This document shows, piece after piece, positions 7,980 through 15,629 of a stretch of 39,441 nt of DNA. A model generated the notes under the pieces. It had not been told where the DNA came from, made no database searches, and saw only the letters and a program-made list of their open reading frames with translations. How positions within the stretch are numbered: the stretch's first letter is position 1; each line of letters opens with the position of its first letter. The stretch comes from an uncultured Dialister sp. (GTDB lineage Bacteria > Bacillota > Negativicutes > Veillonellales > Dialisteraceae), in assembly GCA_900543165.1 (NCBI GenBank), contig UQQQ01000014.1:1-39441 (forward strand), read 5' to 3'. A program made the position numbers and the translations under genes.

Positions 7980-8160
7980 TTTATATAATTTAAGGGCTCA
8001 GGTTGGCGGGTTCAGGGTTGTGGTGCGGCGCATAAAAATATAGAAGCGCCGCGGAGTATAGATAGTGGCGATGCCAGAAGGTGGCATTTAAGTCACTAGT
8101 CACCAGTCACTAGCCGCTACATACCCTCATTATATCACAACCCTGAAACGCCCGAGGACG
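7980..8160. repeat. Composite repeat spacer
   Basis: A single copy in forward orientation: GGGTTCAGGGTTGTGGTG end, a GTGCGGCGCAT...AGCGCCGCGGA hairpin (8022-8053), the GCGATGCC module, then TAGTCAC/CAGTCAC units (about 8092-8115). No gene is seen. Confidence 0.8.
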
Positions 8161-8167
8161 TGGACAC

Positions 8168-8197
8168 GAAAAAACTCCCGCCAATGCGAGAGCTTTT
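8168..8197 (-). terminator. Intrinsic terminator, probably of the LIV-binding protein gene
   Basis: On the minus strand CTCTCGC-ATTG-GCGGGAG is followed by TTTTTT. It is about 270 bp beyond the nearest upstream stop codon (8468), with a complete composite repeat in between. Confidence 0.75.
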
Positions 8198-8199
8198 CA

Positions 8200-8467
8200 T
8201 ACTGCGAAACAGGAAGTTTGAAAGCAGGAATAAATGGCTAGGGATTAGGGATTGGGGATTAGGAGTGACTGGTGACTAGTGACTGGTGACTAAATACAAC
8301 ATTCGGGTATCATCATGATTTCCGCGGCGCTTCTATATTATTATGCGCCGCACAACCATTTCGCATTTCTAATTTCTAATTTCTCATTCAAACGAGGCTT
8401 TCAAACGTAATCAAAGGGCGGCACGTCCCACGGGCCAACCCTAGTCACTAGTTCCTAGTCACCAGCA
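8200..8467. repeat. Composite repeat inserted between a gene and its terminator
   Basis: Starts with GGGATTA heptamers (8242-8262) and TGACTGG/TGACTAG units, then the CGGGTATCATC module, a CGCGGCGC...GCGCCGC hairpin (8331-8351), ATTTCTA heptamers (8364-8389) and the GGGCCAACCC end module. A short CTAGTCA array reaches the stop codon at 8468. Confidence 0.82.
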
Positions 8468-9625
8468 CTATTTCGTTTCCACTTCCGTGAACTGTCCATT
8501 CTCTACCTTGAGCAGGACAAGGTCAACCACCGGGTCGCGCTTCGCATCGAAGGTGAGATCGCCGCAGACGCCGTGGAAATCTTTGATTTCCGCCATCGCA
8601 TCACGGATCTTCTTATGGTCGGTCACAGTGCCAGCCTTCTTCATCGCTTCGACCGCGATGTAGACACCATCATAGGCACCCGCGGAGAACTGATCCGGCG
8701 CGTGGCCGTACTTCTTTGTGAAATTTTCTACGAAAGTTTTGGTGCGTTCATTATTTTTATTCGCCGACCACATAGCGGATGCATATACATTGTCCGCCGC
8801 AGCCCCGGCCTGCTCCATGAGGCGCGGAGACACGAAACCATTATCCCCGAGGACAGGCTGATCCATGCCCATTTCCCTCATCTTGCGAAGGATGAGCGCC
8901 CCTTCCTGATAGTAGCCTGCGATGATGACGCAGTCCGGCTTCAGGTCATGGATCTTGGTGACCTGTGCCGCGAAGTCATGGTCGCCGTCTGCGAAAGTCT
9001 CCGTCGCGAGGATGTCTACGCCCTCTTCCTTCAGCGTGCGCTCGAAAACTTTGTAGGCAGAGACCTGATGCTCATTGTTATTCGAATACAGGATGACGCA
9101 GTTCTGATAGCCGAGGAGCTTGTGCGTCTTCTTCACCGTCTGCGGAATGTTCGCCGATTCCGGACTGGCATTTCTGAAAATGTAGTCCCCGATATCCGTG
9201 ATCCCTTCGGCAGTGACCGCCGTCCCTAAGGTCGGCATCTTTGCTTTCTGCAGGATCGGGCCGGCTGATTTCATTTCCCCCGAAAGCGTCGGCCCGATGA
9301 CGATGGCCGATTTGCTGTTGATGAGCTTCTGCGCCGCACTGATGGCCTGCTGGGTCGACCCCTTCGTATCCATCGTCTCAAGGTCTATTTTGAAATCGCT
9401 CTTGGCATTGATTTCCTCGACAGCAAGCAGCGTCCCCTCCTGCTGCCCGAGGCCATACGCCGCTGCACCGCCCGAGAGCGCTACGATGAAGCCGATCTTC
9501 GCCGCCCCCGGCGCGCCGGAAGAAACGGAGGACTGAGACGACTTGCCGCAGCCGGCCATGCCGATCGCGATCGTTCCGATGAGTGCTGCCATGCCGATGG
9601 TTTTGATGAGTTTTCTGCTATTCAT
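8468..9625 (-). CDS. livJ: Branched-chain amino acid ABC transporter substrate-binding lipoprotein
   Basis: 385 residues from the ATG at 9625, preferred because it starts a lipoprotein signal (MNSRK, hydrophobic core, lipobox MAGC) and has AGGGAGA upstream. The longer reading to 9664 adds only repeat-like residues. The mature part matches periplasmic LIV-type binding proteins: GFIVALSGGAAAYG at the start, AINSKSAIVIGPTLSG-like ligand region, and YDGVYIAVEAM near the end. LivJ versus LivK cannot be told apart. A valine-type T-box leader lies upstream (10211-10571), and the cognate permease/ATPase genes livHMGF lie 4.5 kb upstream under a Leu/Ile-type T-box. Confidence 0.93.
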   Translation of the reverse strand: MNSRKLIKTIGMAALIGTIAIGMAGCGKSSQSSVSSGAPGAAKIGFIVALSGGAAAYGLGQQEGTLLAVEEINAKSDFKIDLETMDTKGSTQQAISAAQKLINSKSAIVIGPTLSGEMKSAGPILQKAKMPTLGTAVTAEGITDIGDYIFRNASPESANIPQTVKKTHKLLGYQNCVILYSNNNEHQVSAYKVFERTLKEEGVDILATETFADGDHDFAAQVTKIHDLKPDCVIIAGYYQEGALILRKMREMGMDQPVLGDNGFVSPRLMEQAGAAADNVYASAMWSANKNNERTKTFVENFTKKYGHAPDQFSAGAYDGVYIAVEAMKKAGTVTDHKKIRDAMAEIKDFHGVCGDLTFDAKRDPVVDLVLLKVENGQFTEVETK

Positions 9626-9692
9626 AATGAGTGTCTCCCTGCAAGGGTTCGTCCCGCAGGGCATCTGCCCCGCGGACCAAGGCGAAAGAAAT

Positions 9693-9806
9693 TCAGCTCC
9701 CTATCCGCCGGATATGTTGTCTGTCTTGTACCACGGAAATCAGAATATGCCGCCCCGCGCAGGGGACTCGATCGTCTTTCGTAAGGGTGAATGCGTATGT
9801 CAACAT
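9693..9806 (-). CDS. Possible 37-residue small ORF in the livJ leader
   Basis: ATG at 9806 is preceded by AAAAGGAG with about 10 nt spacing. The 37-codon reading starts MLTYAFTLTKDDRVP, contains HILISVV, and ends RRIGS before TGA. It lies between the T-box terminators and the livJ start, on the same strand. The Shine-Dalgarno is better than that of several annotated genes, but there is no family match. It could be a regulatory upstream ORF or a chance reading. Confidence 0.35.
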   Translation of the reverse strand: MLTYAFTLTKDDRVPCAGRHILISVVQDRQHIRRIGS

Positions 9807-9829
9807 AGGTATATTTCTCCTTTTCAGAG

Positions 9830-10165
9830 TAATGATTCAGGGTTAGCCCGCAAGGCGTGCTGTCCCTTGATTGCGTGCGAAAGAGGTTCGGCAAGTTCTA
9901 TAGGCTCTATAGGGTTGGTGCGGTGCATAAAATTGGAGGCGCCGCGGAGTTTTGATAGCGCTTCGCGCGCATCGTCATTTCGAGCGTAGCCCTCGATCTC
10001 TATTGCAGAACGCTCATCGTAGCATGTGAGACAGCACCAATACATCGTTTTATCTCGGCGCATACACGCTGATTCCCGCAGTGCAGTAAAGATCCCTCGG
10101 CTACGCTCGGGATGACGATGCCAGAGAATCCCAGTCACCAGTCACTAGTCGCTAGTCACCTCTAA
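9830..10165. repeat. Repeat block in the livJ leader region
   Basis: Contains a GGGTTAGCCC end (9839-9848), GGTTCGG/GGTTCTATAGG units, a GCGCCGCGGAG module, then an element of about 150 bp with inverted ends. Its left end reads CGTCATTTCGAGCGTAGCC (9974) and its right end is the complement, GGCTACGCTCGGGATGACG (10098-10116). CAGTCAC/TAGTCRC units follow at 10133-10160. No gene is seen. Confidence 0.75.
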
Positions 10166-10210
10166 GCCTGACGATTTTTCACGAAATGAACATATCTTGT
10201 TCCTTCAATA

Positions 10211-10246
10211 AAAAAAGCCCCCGCACCGATTTCTCGGTGCAGAGGC
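10211..10246 (-). terminator. Second T-box terminator of the valine leader
   Basis: Minus-strand stem around GCACCGA-GAAA-TCGGTGC, extended by flanking C/G pairs, followed by seven T residues. Confidence 0.85.
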
Positions 10247-10341
10247 GCGTCGCGCGGTACCACTCTGGTTTATCGCTTGCACAAAAGAATACCTGCACGG
10301 TGAGCAGACAGGCGCCGGAGAGAAGTCCTCTCTTTTCCAAT

Positions 10342-10373
10342 AAAAAAAACCTTGCCGAACGATTCGGACAAGG
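10342..10373 (-). terminator. First T-box terminator of the valine leader
   Basis: Minus-strand CCTTGTCCGAA-TCG-TTCGGCAAGG stem (one mismatch) followed by eight T residues. Confidence 0.85.
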
Positions 10374-10577
10374 GCGCCTAAGCGCTGTACCACCCTGCAT
10401 TTGTAACTTTAGTGATTCTTCTCTCTAACGGTGAGCTCCGCCCGGCCTACTTGATTCAGCCCGGTGCTGTCAGGTGACATATCCCATCCGCCGTGCCGGC
10501 TTTCACCCTGCGCCGGCTCTCTGCGACTTCGGTCTGAGACTTATTCCTGAGTCATTGCATGTTTTGAAGTTGAAAAG

Positions 10578-10607
10578 ATTGTAACGGATAAGACCGCCTG
10601 CCGTCAA
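10578..10607 (-). promoter_or_regulatory. Promoter of the valine T-box leader
   Basis: Minus-strand TTGACG (10602-10607), 18-bp spacer, TACAAT (10578-10583), just upstream of Stem I. Confidence 0.75.
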
Positions 10608-10701
10608 GGACTTTTGTCATGCTTGCGTTTTCTGTATAAGGACAGCGGTCTGCGTTTCACTGGGTGCATGGAAGATCACAGGAGCCTGTGAGCGGGCACA
10701 T

Positions 10702-10741
10702 AAAAAGATCCGTGAGCGCTTTCGCACTCACGGATCTTATC
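10702..10741 (-). terminator. Terminator of the aminotransferase gene
   Basis: A long hairpin, AAGATCCGTGAGTGC pairing with GCGCTCACGGATCTT, followed on the minus strand by TTTTTAT, 9 bp beyond the stop codon. Confidence 0.9.
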
Positions 10742-10749
10742 CTAAGCCA

Positions 10750-11943
10750 TCAATTCTTCTTGCCCGGATACTGGGAGAGACCCTTTCCAAGGAGCTCGAT
10801 GGCTCTCTTGAGGTCACTGCAGTTCAGGACATAGGCGAGGCGGGCTTCATCGATGCCCTTGCCTTCGGTCGCATAGAAACCATTGCCTGGAGCGATCATG
10901 ACAGTTTCCCCATTGTCAGAGAAATCCTTCAGCATCCAGATGGCAAATTTCTCCGCATCATCGACCGGGAGCTTCACCATGACATAGAAAGCGCCCTTCG
11001 GATCAGAGGAAATGACGCCCGGAATGGCTGCCAGACCGGCAGCGATGGTATCACGGCGTTTCTTATACTCTTCATTGACCGCTTCGAGGTAAGACTTCGG
11101 CGTATCATAGAGAGCAGCTGCGCCGATCTGCTCCACCTCCGGCACACAGAGACGAGCCTGGCAGAACTTATTGATCTGGCTGGTGAATTCTTCATTCTTG
11201 GAAATCAGGCAGCCGATACGCGCCCCGCAGGCGCTGTAACGCTTCGATACAGAGTCGATGATGATGACATTGTCAGCGAGGTCTTCGTAGGTGCCAAAGC
11301 TGGTGTACGCACCGTCATAGACGAATTCGCGATAGACTTCATCCGCAATGAGAGCGAGGCCGTGTTTCTTCACGATGCCTGCCACCATATCCATTTCCTC
11401 TTTCGTGTAGACGACACCGGTCGGGTTGCCCGGATTCGTCAGAAGGATGGCGCGGGTTTTTGCAGATACATACTGCTCGACAGTCGCTGCATCCGGCAGG
11501 CGATAACCATTTTCCGCATGGGTCGGTACCGCTTTCACATGTGCGCCGGAAATCTTCGCGAAGGAATTGTAGTTCGCATAGAACGGTTCAAAGACCAGGA
11601 TCTCATCCCCCGGATCGCAGAGAGCGAGAGCCGCAAGCTCTAAGGCTTCACTGCCGCCATTGGTGATGTAGATGTTCTTCGCTTCGTAGTGCATGCCCCA
11701 TTCTTCATAGTACGCCTGCACCTTGGCGATCAGCTTCGGATCCCCCTGCGAAGGACCATACGCGACGACTTTTTTGTCAAAGCCGCGGATGGCGTCCATA
11801 AACTGCGCCGGCGTCTCGATATCAGGCTGCCCAATATTCAGATGATAGACTTTCTTCCCCGCCTTCTCTGCTTCGAGAGCGTAGGGTCCCAATCTGCGGA
11901 TCGGGGATGTGGTCAAACTTAATGCGCGCTGAGAAATTTTCAT
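10750..11943 (-). CDS. Class I PLP-dependent aminotransferase (aspartate aminotransferase-like)
   Basis: 397 residues from the ATG at 11943, chosen over 11979 because AAGGAAGG lies 7-14 nt upstream. The N-terminal SPIRRL...NIGQPDIETP, the NPGNPTG motif, DEVYREFVYDG and the PLP lysine in DSVSKRYSACGARIG define a fold type I aminotransferase of the AspC/AlaT class. A carboxy-terminal arginine lies in the LAYVLN-region. Substrate cannot be fixed; aspartate, alanine or aromatic amino acids are possible. The neighbouring Val T-box makes a branched-chain link tempting, but that leader is downstream of this gene, so it does not regulate it. Confidence 0.92.
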   Translation of the reverse strand: MKISQRALSLTTSPIRRLGPYALEAEKAGKKVYHLNIGQPDIETPAQFMDAIRGFDKKVVAYGPSQGDPKLIAKVQAYYEEWGMHYEAKNIYITNGGSEALELAALALCDPGDEILVFEPFYANYNSFAKISGAHVKAVPTHAENGYRLPDAATVEQYVSAKTRAILLTNPGNPTGVVYTKEEMDMVAGIVKKHGLALIADEVYREFVYDGAYTSFGTYEDLADNVIIIDSVSKRYSACGARIGCLISKNEEFTSQINKFCQARLCVPEVEQIGAAALYDTPKSYLEAVNEEYKKRRDTIAAGLAAIPGVISSDPKGAFYVMVKLPVDDAEKFAIWMLKDFSDNGETVMIAPGNGFYATEGKGIDEARLAYVLNCSDLKRAIELLGKGLSQYPGKKN

Positions 11944-11968
11944 ACTGGCACCTTCCTTTGGCATTCTG

Positions 11969-12004
11969 TAGGGAAGCACTGATTCTCCGAGTAATCAGTT
12001 TTCC
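11969..12004. repeat. Short hairpin resembling a deleted MITE
   Basis: The sequence TAGGGAAGCACTGATT...AATCAGTTTTCC is a small inverted repeat. Its arms match the terminal repeats of the 167-bp MITE (TAGGGAAACACTGATT) but it lacks the interior. It lies in the 5' leader of the aminotransferase gene. Confidence 0.45.
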
Positions 12005-12011
12005 ATAATTT

Positions 12012-12056
12012 CATGCATGATAGCATAAAATCATTATATACCTTTTTCATGCATGC
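12012..12056 (-). promoter_or_regulatory. Aminotransferase promoter bracketed by CATGCATG repeats
   Basis: Minus-strand TATAAT (12034-12039) with a weak ATGACG -35 17 bp upstream. The palindrome CATGCATG occurs at 12012-12019 and 12049-12056, 37 bp apart, on both sides of the -10 box, in the context TTTCATGCATG on the plus strand. This looks like a paired operator, but the regulator is unknown. Confidence 0.5.
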
Positions 12057-12192
12057 GTCATTAGGTAATTGTAACGAAGCAGAGTGAGCCAAAGACAACC
12101 GGCCGTCATCATCCCCAAGAGCCGTGCGAAGCGGAATGGCTATGCCGTATTTCTCATGATGCGGAAATGGTTCTCTTGTACAAAAATGCAAA

Positions 12193-12222
12193 GTAAAAGA
12201 GCCCGCCTTCTTCGACGAGCTC
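12193..12222 (-). terminator. Terminator of tRNA-Ser
   Basis: Minus-strand GAGCTCG/CGGGCTC stem with a 10-nt loop followed by TTTTACTTT, 9 bp beyond the tRNA 3' end. Confidence 0.75.
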
Positions 12223-12230
12223 TCACTTTG

Positions 12231-12322
12231 TGGCGGAGAGAGGGGGATTCGAACCCCCGTGACGGTATTCGCCGTCAACATGATTTCCAATCATGCACCT
12301 TCAACCGCTCGGACACCTCTCC
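12231..12322 (-). tRNA. tRNA-Ser(GGA)
   Basis: 92 nt with encoded CCA and a long variable arm. Acceptor GGAGAGG/TCTCTCC, anticodon GGA in the loop TTGGAAA closed by CATGA/TCATG. Confidence 0.96.
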
Positions 12323-12388
12323 ACGTTTGTTCCCTGACCTATCGGCCAGCGCCTTATTGATTTGTATCAGTGGTTGACTGACTTATGT

Positions 12389-12417
12389 AGTATACCAATC
12401 GAAGGCGTATCTGTCAA
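12389..12417 (-). promoter_or_regulatory. Promoter of tRNA-Ser
   Basis: Minus-strand TTGACA (12412-12417), 17 bp, TATACT (12389-12394). Confidence 0.88.
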
Positions 12418-12439
12418 GCATTTTTTGAAAACTTTTTGC

Positions 12440-12657
12440 GAAACATTTTGGTAACAGATTCCGAAGATTCAAAGGGAGCAAGGAGGGAAGCGCGGCGCAT
12501 AAAAAATAGAAGCGCCGCGTATCTTGAATCAGGGTAAGCACGTATCGCAATCTGAAACCTCTTGCGGCAAATCCCCCCAGAAACCGGCAAAATCTGGGAA
12601 CACTGATTTTAACATGTATTCCCCCCTAATCCCTAGCCACCAGCTACCAGCCACGCA
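12440..12657. repeat. Degenerate repeat spacer
   Basis: Contains a GCGCGGCGCAT...AGCGCCGCG hairpin (about 12491-12520) and CCTAGCCACCAGCTACCAGCCAC units (12632-12655) that end next to the asparaginase stop codon. No gene is seen. Confidence 0.65.
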
Positions 12658-13638
12658 TCAATGCGCAAACTTCTCGAAAATCGCCCGGATTTCTTCCCGA
12701 TCCTTGGTCACGCCGAGCGCGATGGCAAGAAGCAGGCGCGCTTTCCATGCGGAAAGACGGCCGCCCAGGATGAGGCCGCTCTTTTTCATGGAGAGGGCGC
12801 TGCCGTCATAGCTGTATTCCTCCATGACGCTACCCGAGGGGACGCGGGTCGTCAGCACCATCGGAAGGCCGGCTTCGCCGAGCTTCATCATTTCTTCTTT
12901 GCACTTCGGCGGGACATTCCCGCAGCCGAGAGCATCGACGATCAGGCCATCCAGCTGCGCCTCACCGGCCGCGCGGATGATGCTGCCTTCCATGCCGGAC
13001 CAGCAGGTCACCATCCAGACTTTGGCTGCCATGGAGACCGGATGAAGGCGGGCGTGTCCGATCGGACGGCGGCCATAGATGATCTCATGACTGTAGACCG
13101 TGCCAAGAGGCCCGTAGTGGAGATCGCGGAAGGTGTCGGGGTTCGTCGTGTGGAATTTCGTCACGTCGAAGGCCGCATAGATGCGGTCCTGCAGGCAGAC
13201 GAGGACGCCCATGCCGCGAGAACTGTCACTTGCCGCGACGCGAACCGCGGAGAGAATATTCTCGGGGCCGTCCGCAGAGAGCTCGGAGGCACCGCGCATC
13301 GCTCCTGTCACGCAGACCGGCTTCTCGGTATGAAGCGTCATGTCGAGGAAGAAGGCTGTCTCTTCCAGGCTGTCCGTGCCGTGCGTCACGACGAAGACGT
13401 CGGCTTTGTCCGCGAGTGCGTCGATGGTATGCGACAGCGCAAGCATTTTCTCTGTATCCATCCATCCGCTCGGAACATTGGAAAATTCGACGACGTCTAC
13501 GTCCGCCCATGAGGAGAGCCCCGGCACGGCGGCGGCGAGGTCTTCCCCGGAGATAGCAGGTACGAGCCCGCCGGTCACGGGATCCATTTTCATGGCAATG
13601 GTGCCGCCGGTGGTGATGACGATGACATGTTTTTTCAT
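12658..13638 (-). CDS. Asparaginase
   Basis: 326 residues, normal for the family. The two active-site signatures are present: TTGGTIAM near residue 9 (catalytic Thr) and VVTHGTDSLEETAFF near residue 83 (Thr-Asp pair). They hydrolyse L-asparagine to aspartate and ammonia. There is no signal peptide, so it is probably cytoplasmic. It is a single-gene unit between two repeat spacers. The start ATG has AGAAGGA upstream. A narrow L-Asn versus L-Gln preference cannot be read from sequence. Confidence 0.94.
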   Translation of the reverse strand: MKKHVIVITTGGTIAMKMDPVTGGLVPAISGEDLAAAVPGLSSWADVDVVEFSNVPSGWMDTEKMLALSHTIDALADKADVFVVTHGTDSLEETAFFLDMTLHTEKPVCVTGAMRGASELSADGPENILSAVRVAASDSSRGMGVLVCLQDRIYAAFDVTKFHTTNPDTFRDLHYGPLGTVYSHEIIYGRRPIGHARLHPVSMAAKVWMVTCWSGMEGSIIRAAGEAQLDGLIVDALGCGNVPPKCKEEMMKLGEAGLPMVLTTRVPSGSVMEEYSYDGSALSMKKSGLILGGRLSAWKARLLLAIALGVTKDREEIRAIFEKFAH

Positions 13639-13680
13639 AGGGAATCCTTCTTTCTGTGAGATAGTTCTTGTAATAGTTCT

Positions 13681-13689
13681 ATTGTAGCA
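13681..13689 (-). promoter_or_regulatory. Extended -10 promoter of the asparaginase gene
   Basis: Minus-strand TGCTACAAT (TGn plus TACAAT) about 45 bp upstream of the start codon, with no good -35. The ACT-domain gene has the same extended -10 sequence, also downstream of a TTGAACC-type heptamer array. Confidence 0.55.
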
Positions 13690-13714
13690 TAGAGAGGGAA
13701 GATGGAGTGTCGGG

Positions 13715-14072
13715 TGCAGGGTTCGGGGTTCAGGGTTCAGGGTTCAGGGTTCAAGGTTGTTGTGGCGGCTTCGCCGCAAGTATATATGAGGCGATGCCCG
13801 TTTGAGACTTAGAGACTTTAGACTTGAAGACATTAGACTTTAGACGTCTGAGGTCTCCCATTCATTTTCATACCGCCTTGGGGGAATCCATCCTGCGCCT
13901 TTGGCGCGGCCCTTCTCCAAGGGCCTACTCATGGAGCAGAGTCACTCTCTTTCCCTTTCATTCCGCCTCGAGGATCCATCCTGCGCCTTTGGCGCGCCTC
14001 TTCTTCAAGGTGGCTACTCAATTAGCAAAACTCCTTTCTTTCACCTGACCCCAGTCACCAGTCACTAGTCAC
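13715..14072. repeat. Mixed repeat spacer
   Basis: Holds a GGTTCAG array (13727-13757), a GGCGGCTTCGCCGC hairpin (13763-13776), AGACTTT heptamers (13803-13845), two copies of the hairpin-rich TCCTGCGCCTTTGGCGCG module (13891 and 13977) with CTTCTCCAAGGGCCTACTC, and CAGTCAC/TAGTCAC units (14052-14071). Confidence 0.85.
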
Positions 14073-14111
14073 AAAAAAAGGAAAAGAGCCAGCTTGCGCT
14101 GACTCTTTTCC
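14073..14111 (-). terminator. Terminator of the livHMGF operon
   Basis: Minus-strand GGAAAAGAGTCAGC pairs with GCTGGCTCTTTTCC around a 4-nt loop, followed by seven T residues, 35 bp after the livF stop. Confidence 0.9.
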
Positions 14112-14145
14112 GAGATCGTGTTTCCAGCCGTAAGGCTGATATTGG

Positions 14146-14865
14146 TCACTGTTTCTTCTTACCGCCCAGATAGGCCGCCATGACATCCGGGTTTGCAGCC
14201 ACTTCCTGCGCGGGGCCTTCCATGACGATCTTGCCGGTTTCCATGACATAGGCATAGTCGGCGATCTGGAGAGCTTTGCGCGCATTCTGTTCTACCAGAA
14301 GAACAGTAGTCCCCATTTTGTTGATATCCTTGACAACGTCAAAGATCTGCTGTACCACGAGCGGGGCAAGGCCCATGGATGGTTCGTCGAGCAGCATGAC
14401 CTGCGGGCGTGCCATCATGGCGCGGCCGATCGCGAGCATCTGCTGTTCGCCGCCGGAAAGGGTGCCGGCGAACTGGGTCTGTCTTTCAAAGAGGCGCGGG
14501 AAACGCTCGAAGACCTTGGCCATGTCTTCTGCGATTTCCGCCTTATCATTTCTGTGATAAGCACCGAGCTCGATATTTTCGCGGACGGTCATGCCCTGAA
14601 GGATTTGACGGCCTTCCGGGACGAGGACGACACCGCTGTTGACGATATCATAGGTTTTCTTCCCTGCGATGGATTCGCCTTTGAAGAGGACATCGCCGGC
14701 GATCGGCTTCATGACGCCCATGATAGTCTTCATGGTGGTGGACTTGCCGGCACCGTTTGCGCCGATCAGGGTGACGATCTTGCCTTCCGGGACAGCGAGG
14801 TTGATGCCCTTTAAGGCTTTGATATTGCCATACGCAGCTTCGATATTTTTAAGTTCAAGCAGCAT
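14146..14865 (-). CDS. livF: Branched-chain amino acid ABC transporter ATP-binding protein LivF
   Basis: 239 residues. Walker A GANGAGKST (near residue 35), ABC signature LSGGEQQ and Walker B VMLLDEPSMGLAP are intact; the C-terminal AAYLGG is typical of LivF. It energises uptake of Leu, Ile and Val at the inner face of the cytoplasmic membrane. Last gene of livH-livM-livG-livF; its start shares one base with the livG stop (TGATG). Confidence 0.97.
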   Translation of the reverse strand: MLLELKNIEAAYGNIKALKGINLAVPEGKIVTLIGANGAGKSTTMKTIMGVMKPIAGDVLFKGESIAGKKTYDIVNSGVVLVPEGRQILQGMTVRENIELGAYHRNDKAEIAEDMAKVFERFPRLFERQTQFAGTLSGGEQQMLAIGRAMMARPQVMLLDEPSMGLAPLVVQQIFDVVKDINKMGTTVLLVEQNARKALQIADYAYVMETGKIVMEGPAQEVAANPDVMAAYLGGKKKQ

Positions 14866-15629
14866 CAGTCTTCCTCCTTACCCAGGTATGCTTCGATGAC
14901 CTGCGGATTGTTCTGTACTTCTTCCGGCACGCCTTCTGCGAGTTTTTTACCGAAATTGACAACCATGACACGGTCGCAAAGGCTCATGACGAGCTGCATG
15001 TCGTGCTCGATGAGGACGATGGTGATGCCGTACTTTTCACGGATGCCTCGGATGAGCTCTGTGAGCGCAGCGGTTTCCGAGTCGTTCATGCCGGCGGCCG
15101 GTTCATCGAGGAGGATGAGCTGTGGCTTCGTCGCCATCGCACGGGCGATTTCCAGCTTTCTCTGCTTGCCGTAAGGGAGCTCGGTCGCAAGGCGGTCTGC
15201 ATCTTCCTCAAGACCGACGAATTTCAGAAGCTCCATCGCATCCTCTCTGGCTTCTGCTTCTTCCTTTTTCTGGGAAGCGGTGTGGAGGATGCTCGCGAGG
15301 AAGCTGGATTTCAGGCGGTCATGATGACCGACGAGAATGTTTTCCAGAACGGTCATTCCCGTGAAGAGGCGAATATTCTGGAAGGTACGTGCGACGCCGA
15401 GATTGATGATCTCATACGGCTTCTTGCCTTCGATGGAGGTGCCGTTCAGGACGACATCCCCTTCGGTCACCTGATACACGCCGGTGATCAGGTTGAAAAT
15501 GGTGGTCTTGCCGGCGCCGTTCGGTCCGATGACACCGAAGATTTCCCCTTTGTCTACGTGGAAGGACATATTGGAAACAGCGGTGAGGCCGCCGAACTGT
15601 TTCACTACATTTCTCATTTCGAGCAGCAT
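14865..15629 (-). CDS. livG: Branched-chain amino acid ABC transporter ATP-binding protein LivG
   Basis: 254 residues. Walker A GPNGAGKTT, the LivG-type signature LPYGKQRKLEIARAM, Walker B LILLDEPAAGMN and the switch histidine in LIEHDMQLV are all present. It pairs with LivF as the second ATPase. The start overlaps the livM stop by one base (TGATG) and the stop overlaps livF the same way, implying tight translational coupling. Confidence 0.97.
   Translation of the reverse strand: MLLEMRNVVKQFGGLTAVSNMSFHVDKGEIFGVIGPNGAGKTTIFNLITGVYQVTEGDVVLNGTSIEGKKPYEIINLGVARTFQNIRLFTGMTVLENILVGHHDRLKSSFLASILHTASQKKEEAEAREDAMELLKFVGLEEDADRLATELPYGKQRKLEIARAMATKPQLILLDEPAAGMNDSETAALTELIRGIREKYGITIVLIEHDMQLVMSLCDRVMVVNFGKKLAEGVPEEVQNNPQVIEAYLGKEED

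Larger units (their letters stand above)
10211..10571 (-). promoter_or_regulatory. T-box leader, valine specifier, with duplicated antiterminator/terminator
   Basis: Read on the minus strand. Stem I carries the AGAGAGCCGG and GGTGAAAGCCGGC distal elements (about 10522-10494). The specifier position, by alignment with the livH leader (ATAT-GTC-ACC), is GTC (Val) at 10476-10478. Two T-box sequences follow: AGGGTGGTACAGCG (10396-10383) and AGAGTGGTACCGCG (near 10268-10254). Each is followed by a hairpin plus T-run. This element would let uncharged tRNA-Val promote read-through toward livJ. Stem I occurs once but the antitermination module twice. Confidence 0.85.

Noticed and set aside
10179..10400. 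Small ORFs on both strands
   Set aside because: They fall inside the T-box antiterminator and terminator hairpins.
13727..13757. Telomere-like or replication-origin iterons
   Set aside because: GGTTCAG units occur at many spacers and have no dnaA, dnaN or partition genes nearby.
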